A DNA stretch of 25,541 nucleotides from Stramenopiles sp. TOSAG23-2 (lineage: Eukaryota; Sar): positions 1 through 25,541 of the forward strand of contig LT649453.1 in the NCBI GenBank assembly GCA_900128395.1, in the 5' to 3' direction. A model generated the notes under the pieces. That model was not told where the DNA came from. It ran no database searches and saw nothing but the letters and a program-made list of their open reading frames with translations. This document shows, piece after piece, positions 18,501 through 25,541 of this stretch. The number at the start of each line of letters is the position of its first letter. Position 1 is the first letter of the stretch. The position numbers and the translations under genes were made by a program.

Positions 18501-19441
18501 TTTCAAACAATACACATATAACTATTTTGACAAATGCTGTACCTAATCATCCATACCATGTTGATCGTACCAAACCAAATCCAAATAACGTTTGCGAGGA
18601 TAAACGGCGTTTAACAATCCCAAGAAATCCACAAGTAAATGATCAATATACGAAACCAATAGAAACGGAACTTGGTCCAATTGGGATTTTAAAAACCGGT
18701 GCATTTTTATACAATCATTTAGCACATGGAAATGGCACAATTGCAAATCATGCCGATACAGAGAAAGAATCGTTTGATAGTTGCCATGGACATGCAGATC
18801 CTAATTGCCATTACCATTATCACGAAATATCAAAATCACATGCGTGTGCATATGATTGTGTTTGGGATGAATGTGAACACATCGGTTACATGAGGGATGG
18901 GTTTAAAATCTATTCACATTGTCGTAAAGGTGCTGGCTTTTTAAAAAGTTGTTATCGATTAATTGATGGTGAAAAAGGTACAGATATGGCACATTATGAA
19001 TATAGACCAAATGTTGATTGTGATTTAGATGAGGCTAATGGTTTTGATTTTACAAATAGAGGTTATACTGATCATTTAAATAACGTCATAACTGGTTATG
19101 CATATATTGCATCTGAAACGTTTCCATATGTGATGCCAAAATATGCTGGTACGCCAATGCCAATGGACAAATATGATGGTGCAATAGATAAAAATTATAA
19201 TTATAAATGTCCAGTTGGAAGTGGCACTGCTATTCCTTTGGCTTCACCAAGTAGTAGTGGTTCCAGTAGCAGCAGTAGTTCCAGTAGCAGTAGTAGTAGT
19301 GGCAGCAGCAGTAGTAGTAGTAGTTCTAGCAGCACAAGTAATACAGCATCGACATCATCACAAACAACAACAGATGATGCACCAACTGTTCAATATATCC
19401 AACCAAATCAAAACCAAGGATATTCATATGGTTATCGTTAA
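15527..19441 (+). CDS. Secreted YHYH-domain protein with tandem cupredoxin domains
   Basis: A single-exon protein of 1304 residues. A hydrophobic segment at about 35-50 after a basic RRR serves as signal peptide, with likely cleavage near A54; M35 is an alternative start. A Cys-rich module (56-103) is followed by a cupredoxin-like domain without Cys (WHPLQI, about 186-265). A first YHYH-type region runs from about 325 (ACGLDGQFQQHKLAIPHNPD) through GYAIDGFPIYGPY (455-467) to YAYH (507-510). A Cys-rich piece (about 618-675) precedes two cupredoxin repeats (about 685-807 and 812-930), each with a full type-1 copper set: H735/C789/H792/M795 and H859/C912/H915/M918, with amicyanin-like C-x2-H-x2-M spacing. 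A second YHYH region follows with HYHYH at 1095-1099 and GYMRDGFKIY. The tail is a Ser run (about 1240-1270), mucin-like. Extracellular or cell-surface copper protein is a good inference; redox role or partner unknown. Confidence 0.85.
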   Translation: MMENNRDNNNNNKYSFASSLSFSYRRRIIYNHINMFVVIVLYFFTSNVIQSTNALQCPPPSWLPSSEAGCPCKCNGILPGACVLPCASSFSLCLPSWKSSVCRKQVTVTVSNLPQTSTYEGGMRYIFGHTPYQPLETYQDEQRKYQNYDTYTGGVVQFDLQRKTEVETYPGGVVEFDQYDHTNAWHPLQIIDEDGTVIQTSTGTSQRPATLVFEATQSQAGKTFYFKDALHGPSLASGLSLKVIAPSVENLLSIPTDVTTRVHQISTGVPLVANKTQITSMLGEETNTTICIPGIIPNRTENNYCMSSAVVVTTVIEEKETIFQSTACGLDGQFQQHKLAIPHNPDRHATAGLVKDGSPIGMLVDGAFLFSSTSNNNNNLIYQQQIRTNTNNCSINIDQHGRQFYNEIPLCLLKRLGGTVPPENTWSRSVNITANEIHEWVRVWPSKGDPSPLLGYAIDGFPIYGPYTEDGELLSWGGSFPSTDHPWYDVKSKLDACNGRTRKDGTYAYHLTPSPPYTIGCLREKPHGTSTSINLDIPCTNIITPKTNVNINGSAIISNNNTGTNNNNTTPDTKQPEVFVQPPHKIPSKEALEVAIESAPTDIKPLLDNKENVSSTFCSNTIHADSLCLCYKVDTNRYCAGFCSTSYSGYIGTQSDGYDGTVEVTGWTCFFSRKAYVAPTKLEYSCLDQKSEVNIIQSDDSNKYFTFNNLKTYSSTMKYTIGLGITTFTNIPMQHPIAILNAGVENQISYIGNDGSSSVQTVNGHEYKFYYGDVNITVNGNFNEISYYCANHGYMGGENNLKYSDACMKYECLNEASSVSIQNQNGNKFAFNNHVDFLSSRRYRVGLGTITLVNVPAYHPIAILNEGKTNLIQYSGIDFGAQKIVKEHLYKFYYGNVTITINGDFGVVDYYCYQHGYMGGEQGLEFSSGCPTYGNVNNNSNNNKNAQSSSGTTTAAVEQPKEQAPGGNNKLSPSSSCSGICGDFLESKYQEFSNNTHITILTNAVPNHPYHVDRTKPNPNNVCEDKRRLTIPRNPQVNDQYTKPIETELGPIGILKTGAFLYNHLAHGNGTIANHADTEKESFDSCHGHADPNCHYHYHEISKSHACAYDCVWDECEHIGYMRDGFKIYSHCRKGAGFLKSCYRLIDGEKGTDMAHYEYRPNVDCDLDEANGFDFTNRGYTDHLNNVITGYAYIASETFPYVMPKYAGTPMPMDKYDGAIDKNYNYKCPVGSGTAIPLASPSSSGSSSSSSSSSSSSSGSSSSSSSSSSTSNTASTSSQTTTDDAPTVQYIQPNQNQGYSYGYR
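19245..19336 (+). repeat. AGT/AGC serine-run coding repeat
   Basis: A coding repeat of AGT and AGC codons giving about 30 Ser broken by a few Gly, near the C-terminus of the secreted protein. The two codons are mixed, so it is partly degenerate rather than freshly expanded. It probably forms a flexible O-glycosylated stalk. Confidence 0.8.
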
Positions 19442-19576
19442 TTACATATAATATTATTATATTATATAGAGATGAAGTTCTTTTAAAAATTACTCGTCGT
19501 ATGTCGTATAATTTTTCTTTTTTAATATATGCATTTAAATGCTTCCGACCTTCTTCGTGTGTCCTCTATAATATAT

Positions 19577-20188
19577 TTACTTTTTACTCCCACCGACATT
19601 CCCTTCATTTTTCATTCTATTTATTTTTGCTTTCCTCTTAAAATCTCTCACGAAGTCTTCAAAACTTAAAACGGAAAATAATATCTGCATGATTTCAGAA
19701 CTATCCTCTTTTTTACTATTTAATGATGACGATGTAATTTTATCCACATTATTACTTTCATCATCTCGAAATTTTAATAACAGTTTATAAAACGTTTTCG
19801 GTGTCATTGAAAACTCATTCTCTAAGATATTACAAATTTCACTTTCAATTATTTGTTGAAATTCTTTATGTATATTAGACATTTCAAATGTATATTCTTC
19901 ATCCTCGTCAATATCAAAGATGGGTATATATGCATCTTCAAATTTTTCTATCTCTTCCCTAAAATTCCTTCCGTCTTGTGTTTGTTTTACATTCCATAAA
20001 TTGTTTACATTACCGTTTTCCGCATCTTCATCACTATCTTCATCATCAAACTTGGGCATATCTAAACGATATTCTTCAAACAATGCATCTTGCAACCGTT
20101 CTAATATTAGACTTAATGTTGGTGTTTCCCCTTCGTCTTTTGCCACACCACCATCATGATCATCATCATTTGTTTTCTTTGACGCCAT
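19577..20188 (-). CDS. BART-domain protein (ARL2BP/CFAP36 type)
   Basis: A 203-residue acidic protein. The first ATG is at 20188 (AAG-ATGG, a good context); the frame is open a little further upstream, but only from a GTG. Residues about 75-188 fit the BART domain: NF..EI.KFED (75-84), EYTFEMSNIHKEFQQIIESE (98-117), EFSMTPKTFYKLLLKF (125-140) and, after a Ser/Asn-rich insert, EIMQILFSVLSFEDFVRDFK (165-184), equivalent to the 'mLltftDF' end of ARL2BP. BART proteins bind GTP-loaded ARL2/ARL3 GTPases; CFAP36 carries the same fold at cilia. Residues 1-74 are acidic and disordered. It is divergently placed to the DDX11 gene and ends 136 bp from the YHYH stop. Family is probable; ARL2BP versus CFAP36 is unresolved. 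Confidence 0.75.
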   Translation of the reverse strand: MASKKTNDDDHDGGVAKDEGETPTLSLILERLQDALFEEYRLDMPKFDDEDSDEDAENGNVNNLWNVKQTQDGRNFREEIEKFEDAYIPIFDIDEDEEYTFEMSNIHKEFQQIIESEICNILENEFSMTPKTFYKLLLKFRDDESNNVDKITSSSLNSKKEDSSEIMQILFSVLSFEDFVRDFKRKAKINRMKNEGNVGGSKK

Positions 20189-20527
20189 CTTGTTTATGAC
20201 ACCCACTGTGCTATGTATATATAATATATGGATATATGCAACATATGATTACTATGATGGTCTCAACAATATCTATTTCATGCTGCCTATAGTTTACATT
20301 ACCTGGGCCTTCATTTGTTGAATTTTATCGATTTGTTGTTGTTTGTTTGGCAATTGAAATAGAAATACAATATTATACTCGGGGGAAATAAAAAATTCAA
20401 AATTATATATATACGATATACAATATATCAGTGAGAAGAAAACATTGGTACATTGCATTGATAATATATAGATATACATATATACATCATAGGTCAAAAA
20501 AAAAAAAAGAAGAAATATACAATTAAA
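20189..20527. other. Divergent promoter region
   Basis: The 339 bp between the BART-protein ATG and the DDX11 ATG must contain both promoters. It is AT-rich with (TA) and A-tracts (about 20496-20512). I see no specific element. Confidence 0.5.
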
Positions 20528-23500
20528 ATGGAAGAAGAATCATTATTTGATGAAAATATTGATATTGAATTACTATTAAAAGCAACAGAAAATGCTGAAA
20601 AACAACAACAAGCAAATAAAAACACAATGAAGAAAGTTATTGCCGTCTCTCCTAAAACAGATAAGAAACCAGCATCTATCGTATCCACAACAGCGACAAC
20701 CACCACCATCACTAATACAATGTCCAATAAATTAAACAACAAAATCAACGATAGTGACTTTTTAAATAAAATTACTGTAAAACATGCTGAAAAACCTCCA
20801 GTCACATTTCCATTTCCATATCCACAACCATATGGGATTCAAACCCAATTAATGACACAGTTATGGAAAACAATTGAAAATGCTCGGCTTGGAATATTTG
20901 AAAGTCCAACTGGGACAGGAAAATCATTAAGTATTATATGTGGATCTGTACATTGGCTGGTAGAACGTGGAGAATTCTATACGCAAGAAGCAATAAAACG
21001 TAAAGTAGAAAATAGATTGAAAGATACAAATGTTAATAATAACCATGGCCAACAACCGCATAATAATACTAATAGTAATAGTAATAATAATAACAACAAC
21101 AATAAGATAATGATCACTGGCAAACCGAAAATAAATATAGAAATAGATTCTTCAAGTAATATATCGTCGACCTCTTCATCCTCCTCATCGTCGTCTAGAA
21201 TTATATCAAATCGAACAATGTCTTCCGTGGCATCATCTTTATCATCAACATCATCAACATTTTTACCATTTGGACGATTTCAAAATGTTGTTTTTCAAAA
21301 TGTAAATAACAATAGTAAACCTGATTGGGTAAAACAACATGAAAAGAAACAAGTTGAACGTGAAATTGATGAGCTAAATGAAAAAAGAGAGAAGGAGCGT
21401 GAGAAGTTAAATAATCAAATACAATCATTAAAACGTAAGGCTATATCAATAAGTTATAAAAAAGGTATTATTAATGGGGTAATTATGGATGAGGATGGAA
21501 GTAATAATAATAATAATAATATTCAAAATAAATTGAAGAAAAAGAAGAAGAAATATGAAAAACATTGGGATGATAGTAGTAGTAGTGGTGAAGATGATGA
21601 CAATTACGATGCGATTTATCATAATGGTAACAATAATAATAATAATAAAACGAAAAAATCAAAATCATGGTTAAAAGATTATATATTAGATCCATATTAT
21701 AGCGCAGATGAAAATGATGAAAATAAATTGTTATTATCAGATGATAGTGATGATGAACATGGAATGACATTTAATGCATACAATAAGAATGATCAAAAGA
21801 ACACAGCTGAACAAGTTGAAAATATAAAAATTTTATATTGCAGTCGTACACATTCACAAATCACACAATTCATCAATGAGTTGAAACGAACGAAATTTGC
21901 TGATAAAGTTAAAATTGTATCATTAGGTTCTAGAAAGACACTATGTATTAATGAAACTTTGAAAAACAAATCTGGAATGTCTACTATGAAATTAAATGAT
22001 ATGTGCTTAGATTTACAAAAGTCAAAAAGTAAGAAAAAATGTTGTATGTATTATGATAAAACAAAACGTGCTACATTTTCTGCAATGGCGTTGACGGAAA
22101 TACACGATGTAGAAGATTTAGTTAGTGTCGGGCGAAGAATACGTTCATGTCCATATTACGGTTCAAGAAATTCAATTAAAAATGCAGATATTATTACCAT
22201 GCCGTATTCCATGCTATTGCATGAAAAAACACGTGATTCATTAGGTGTCAATGTAAAAGGAAATGTTATCATTTTTGATGAGGCACATAATATCATCGAC
22301 ACTATTAATCAATTGCATTCAGCTATATTGACACAAAAACAAATTGATGTTGCATTGTTTCAAATAAAAGAATATAAAAATCGATATGAAAAAAAGTTAA
22401 GTTCTAAAAATTTGTTTTACGTCAATCAAATTATTACGATTTTAAATGCATTTCTAAGATTTGCATCGAATTGGCCAAGAGGAAAAGATATTATCTCAAA
22501 AGTAACAGATTTTATGTGTAATGTATCGATTGATGATATGAATGTCATGAAAATCAATCGTTATATAGAGGAAAGTAAAATATGTAACAAAATTATGGGT
22601 TATAGGAGCAAGTTGCAGGAAATAGAACAAGAAGAAGCAAAGGAAATGGAAAAGAACAACAGTAGTAACAACAGCAAGTATACAGGTAGCTCAACGACAA
22701 CTACTACCACTACAACAACTCCTGCTGTAAAAAAACAAACAAATAGCAATACATCCAAACATATTTCACCATTAAGTTATATTCAAACATTTTTATTATC
22801 AACATCAAATGCTGATACCGATGGGCGTATACGTGTATATTATAACAATGATTTAGAGACAGTAGTATTTAAATATATTATGTTAAATCCAGCATTGCAT
22901 TTTCAAAACATTATTAAAGATGCGCGTAGTGTTGTATTAGCCGGTGGTACCATGCAACCTATAAAAAGTGTTATTCGTGATTTAATGTCAGTTGATGAGA
23001 AACGTGTCGATATATTTTCATGTGGTCATGTTGTATCACCAGATAATGTCTTTGCTATTACGTTTCAAAAAACACCATCCAATCGTTTATTTAATTTTAA
23101 TTATACTGAACGAAACAAACAAACAACGATTGATGAACTTGGTAATTCGATATTAACATTAACAAATATAGTACCAAAAGGCATGGTAGTTTTTTTGCCA
23201 TCATATGGCTACTTGGATATTTTATTGGCACGTTGGAAACATACCAAACTACTAAATCGCATACAGCAACATAAAGATATATATTTTGAACCGAAATTAG
23301 CAAAAGACGTAGATGAAACATTGAATAAATATAAACATTCTATTGAAGTAAATAAAGGTGCAATTATATTTTGTGTGGTAAATGCAAAATTAAGTGAAGG
23401 TATTAATTTTGGGGATGACATGGCTCGTGCAGTAGTCATGGTTGGATTGCCATTTCCACATGCCGGTGATGCTGAATTGAAAGAGAAAATGAATTTCTTA

Positions 23501-23779
23501 GATAGGAAATATGGCTTTGCATCTAATACTGGACGGCAATATTATGAAGATTTATGTATGAAAGCAGTAAATCAATCTATTGGCCGTGCCGTTCGACATC
23601 AAAACGATCATGCAGCAATAATATTATTAGACCATCGATATTCTAGAAAATCAATACAAAATAAATTACCAAAATGGATTATGGGTGATATGAGATGCAA
23701 TGCCAATCATAACTTTAATAATTATTTAAATATGCTTCGTAATTTTTACAATAAAATGGGAAGGAAAAAATTGATGTGA
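20528..23779 (+). CDS. DDX11: DDX11/CHL1-type iron-sulfur DNA helicase
   Basis: A single-exon protein of 1083 residues, full length for the family. It is an XPD-like superfamily 2 5'-3' helicase used in sister-chromatid cohesion and replication-fork repair. Motif I is SPTGTGKS with K132; motif Ia is CSRTHSQ. The Fe-S cluster cysteines are C473 (LCINE), C493 (MCLDL), C506 or C505 (CCMYY) and C541 (SCPYYGSR), all at places conserved in DDX11. The DEAH box is at 584-587 (IIFDEAHNIIDT), motif V at about 956-965 (SEGINFGDD) and motif VI at 1016-1023 (QSIGRAVR). The CINE, DLQKSKS and CPYYGSR blocks favour DDX11 over FANCJ, RTEL1 and XPD. Between motifs I and Ia is a large insert (about 165-430) of Asn, Ser and Asp/Glu runs; the Q-motif region has FPFPYPQPYGIQ (96-107). 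AATAAA is at 23799-23804. Identification is firm. Confidence 0.95.
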   Translation: MEEESLFDENIDIELLLKATENAEKQQQANKNTMKKVIAVSPKTDKKPASIVSTTATTTTITNTMSNKLNNKINDSDFLNKITVKHAEKPPVTFPFPYPQPYGIQTQLMTQLWKTIENARLGIFESPTGTGKSLSIICGSVHWLVERGEFYTQEAIKRKVENRLKDTNVNNNHGQQPHNNTNSNSNNNNNNNKIMITGKPKINIEIDSSSNISSTSSSSSSSSRIISNRTMSSVASSLSSTSSTFLPFGRFQNVVFQNVNNNSKPDWVKQHEKKQVEREIDELNEKREKEREKLNNQIQSLKRKAISISYKKGIINGVIMDEDGSNNNNNNIQNKLKKKKKKYEKHWDDSSSSGEDDDNYDAIYHNGNNNNNNKTKKSKSWLKDYILDPYYSADENDENKLLLSDDSDDEHGMTFNAYNKNDQKNTAEQVENIKILYCSRTHSQITQFINELKRTKFADKVKIVSLGSRKTLCINETLKNKSGMSTMKLNDMCLDLQKSKSKKKCCMYYDKTKRATFSAMALTEIHDVEDLVSVGRRIRSCPYYGSRNSIKNADIITMPYSMLLHEKTRDSLGVNVKGNVIIFDEAHNIIDTINQLHSAILTQKQIDVALFQIKEYKNRYEKKLSSKNLFYVNQIITILNAFLRFASNWPRGKDIISKVTDFMCNVSIDDMNVMKINRYIEESKICNKIMGYRSKLQEIEQEEAKEMEKNNSSNNSKYTGSSTTTTTTTTTPAVKKQTNSNTSKHISPLSYIQTFLLSTSNADTDGRIRVYYNNDLETVVFKYIMLNPALHFQNIIKDARSVVLAGGTMQPIKSVIRDLMSVDEKRVDIFSCGHVVSPDNVFAITFQKTPSNRLFNFNYTERNKQTTIDELGNSILTLTNIVPKGMVVFLPSYGYLDILLARWKHTKLLNRIQQHKDIYFEPKLAKDVDETLNKYKHSIEVNKGAIIFCVVNAKLSEGINFGDDMARAVVMVGLPFPHAGDAELKEKMNFLDRKYGFASNTGRQYYEDLCMKAVNQSIGRAVRHQNDHAAIILLDHRYSRKSIQNKLPKWIMGDMRCNANHNFNNYLNMLRNFYNKMGRKKLM

Positions 23780-24224
23780 GTTTTGATATTTTAAATTAAA
23801 TAAATATATATACGAGAGTAGCGTAATACTGAATCGGGTGTGTAATTATAGAGAAGGTCACATCTTGTGATGCACGCTTTTTAAAATTTAGAAATATTAG
23901 AAAAAATACTCTGTTCGTATTTCGTACGTATATTTTTTTTCACACGTGTAATTTTAATTTTATTTTACAATATACAAACTCACTCTACTCTCTCCTGATA
24001 TGTGTTGTGTTATGCTTACCGAGCAGGTGTTTGTTTTGTCCCTCCCGTCCTCTCTCTCTCTCTCCTCCCTCTCTCTATGTACGTTCGGTATGTGTAATTA
24101 ATATATCTCGGGATGATTTATATATATATAACACGCTGTTCTATTCTCCTCATAAACATAATGCGATATCATACGTGTCGTATTATATTATATTACACAA
24201 ATGAAGTATTGACATCAACAAAAT
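23780..24224. other. Convergent intergenic region
   Basis: The 445 bp between the DDX11 and TMEM138 stops hold an AATAAA just after DDX11 (23799-23804), a pyrimidine-rich CTCTCTCTC tract (about 24050-24077) and (TA)n (24119-24130). No gene was seen. Confidence 0.5.
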
Positions 24225-24815
24225 TTAACCACGTTGATACAATTCAACCCATGGCTCTTTTGTATAAAATTTAGGATCACCTAAACGTATTATTGTACGT
24301 AAATTTGTTACATAATATACGCAAGCTAATATTTTGTGAATAACTGTAAAAATAAAATAACCATTTGTCCATAATGATAAATAGCTACCACCACTTTGCA
24401 CTAAACTCATGCGCTCTAAACCTAAAATTGCTGTCCATACTATATATGTAAAGGAAACAGCTAATACTAATTTGAATTGTTCGCTTAATAAACTGATCAA
24501 ACCGACGCGAAATAAATATGTCGCGCATAAAAGCAAGAAGAAAACGACAAATAATAAAATCTGTCCAACTACTTGTGCACCAAATAATATCATCGTAGCC
24601 GTTGTTTGCCTTGAACCATCTTCTGCCTCGTCATGATCTACTGCACTATTAAATGTTACATCGACGACTATGAATATACCTACGAATATTATTTTAATCA
24701 TATACCATAATCGTATTGCTGTGTAATCCACAGTTGTTTTCGTGATCCATTCATTATGAAGTGTATCAATCTCTGAATATTCTAAACGTTGTTGTAATGA
24801 TTTTGGCAATACCAT
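24225..24815 (-). CDS. TMEM138: TMEM138-like ciliary membrane protein
   Basis: A complete 196-residue protein with four hydrophobic helices (about 38-55, 75-100, 112-130, 145-170). The end matches TMEM138 strongly: FRVGLISLLSEQFK (102-115), LWTNGYFIFTVIHKILACVYY (about 147-167) and RLGDPKFY (177-184), whose animal counterpart reads RLGDPHFY. TMEM138 acts at the ciliary transition zone and gates membrane proteins into cilia; human mutations cause Joubert syndrome. This version is longer than the ~162-residue animal protein by an N-terminal extension and an acidic loop (about 58-70). It is single-exon and convergent to DDX11. Presence implies a cilium at some life stage. Confidence 0.88.
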   Translation of the reverse strand: MVLPKSLQQRLEYSEIDTLHNEWITKTTVDYTAIRLWYMIKIIFVGIFIVVDVTFNSAVDHDEAEDGSRQTTATMILFGAQVVGQILLFVVFFLLLCATYLFRVGLISLLSEQFKLVLAVSFTYIVWTAILGLERMSLVQSGGSYLSLWTNGYFIFTVIHKILACVYYVTNLRTIIRLGDPKFYTKEPWVELYQRG

Positions 24816-25541
24816 ATTGTCCTAAATTATGTATATATATATATATCCTCCCACTATATTTTTAAATCAAAAAAAATGGATACTTTTCTTTCCGTGTTGT
24901 TTATTTTTATAGTATATATATAGATATATACTCTAGACAGATAGACAGATATACACTGTTTTTACTTCTTGTTTCTTGATTTTTACAAACTGTTTCTCTT
25001 CACTAACGTAGATATATACATATATTTCAGTATTTTTTATTGTTTTTTGAATGATAAAATTATAACGGCGATGTGTTTGCTCGATCGAGAGGGTTAAGGA
25101 GCAGCACACAGCATGAGGATATCAGCAGCAGCAAGAATAAAAAAATAATTAAAAAAATTATCATGATGCTCTCGTGCTCTCGTTTGATGTGTATTATATA
25201 CCACCAAAATCCTTAATATTTACAGGCTACTATTTTAGTAGTAGCAATAGCTCCACGCTCCTATGATGTTCAAAAACCTGTTGCACACTTCACACAGTAT
25301 TCACCTGCTATATATATGGCATTTGGTATTATATTTATTTGCCCGGTGATCCACTTCGTACTTATTATATACTAAATACTGTAATATTATCGATCAAATA
25401 TATACCATGGTATGTCTATCTTGCATGCTGTAATATAATAGCAGGTGAATACTATTCATCAGGTTTTTGAAACAACATGGGATAATTCCTTGTAAATAAG
25501 ACGGATGAAACTCTCCTAAAAACAGGCGTGGTCTAATTAGT
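24816..25541. other. Non-coding right end with inverted-repeat element
   Basis: It contains the putative TMEM138 promoter at the left, (TA)n at 24833-24844, a GATAGACAGATA patch, and an inverted-repeat element at 25266-25478. No coding frame was convincing. Confidence 0.5.
25266..25478. mobile_element. Second inverted-repeat (MITE-like) element
   Basis: The left arm begins TTCAAAAACCTG (from about 25269) and includes AGTATTCACCTGCTAT (25296-25311); the right arm holds the inverse ATAGCAGGTGAATACT (25438-25453) then CAGGTTTTTGAAACAACA (to about 25477). The two blocks are separated by 15 bp on the left and 6 bp on the right, so the arms are imperfect. The core is AT-rich and includes the palindrome TACCATGGTA. 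I cannot fix outer ends or a target duplication. It is not the same family as the element at 10477. Confidence 0.5.

Noticed and set aside
20189-20206. Upstream start for the BART protein
   Set aside because: The extension would begin at GTG; the first ATG is at 20188 in good context.
20528-23779. XPD, FANCJ or RTEL1 identity for the helicase
   Set aside because: The CINE, DLQKSKS and CPYYGSR blocks around the Fe-S cysteines and the long insert between motifs I and Ia fit DDX11/CHL1 best.
1-25541. tRNA, rRNA, snRNA genes, CRISPR arrays
   Set aside because: No T-loop-like GGTTCRANYCC with paired arms, no recognisable U1-U6 or rRNA core, and no spaced repeats were found by eye; a covariance-model scan (tRNAscan, Rfam) would settle this.

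Overview
The window is nuclear DNA of a unicellular, probably flagellated eukaryote. It is very AT-rich, with long Asn, Ser and Asp/Glu runs inside coding regions, long AT-rich intergenic stretches, microsatellites, and at least one well supported spliceosomal intron of 91 nt. TAA, TAG and TGA are all used as stops, so the code looks standard and a ciliate-type code is unlikely. Start codons nearly always have a purine at -3, usually A. A transition-zone type protein (TMEM138-like) and a BART-domain protein (ARL2BP/CFAP36 type) point to a lineage with cilia. I cannot name the species; a free-living marine protist, perhaps a stramenopile, is only a guess.

Layout from left to right: an IQ-motif/EF-hand-like/C2H2 protein in two exons (+, 535-2285); a CaMKK/LKB1-like protein kinase whose N-terminus resembles a RIIa/DPY-30 docking and dimerisation domain (-, 2697-3923); a two-exon orphan multi-pass membrane protein (+, 4523-6959); a DHHC palmitoyltransferase (+, 7250-8215); a plant-type ERD2-like membrane protein (-, 8782-9858); a 1.75 kb gene-poor stretch with a 237-bp terminal-inverted-repeat element and possible coding relics; a large tail-anchored protein with a dysferlin (DysF) domain (+, 11607-14633); an unexplained island with more G+C (about 14.8-15.27 kb); a very large secreted protein combining YHYH-type regions with tandem type-1 copper cupredoxin domains (+, 15527-19441); a BART-domain protein (-, 19577-20188); a DDX11/CHL1 iron-sulfur DNA helicase (+, 20528-23779); and TMEM138 (-, 24225-24815). 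A second inverted-repeat element lies near the right end.

This is not an operon and most genes have unrelated jobs. Themes that recur are the secretory and membrane system (DHHC enzyme, ERD2-like protein, DysF protein, secreted cuproprotein) and cilia (TMEM138, the BART protein, and possibly the kinase through its docking domain). The observations most worth following are the predicted copper-binding YHYH/cupredoxin fusion, the kinase with a docking/dimerisation module, the tail-anchored DysF protein, the orphan membrane protein, and the two MITE-like elements. All domain calls were made by eye from motifs, without database searches.
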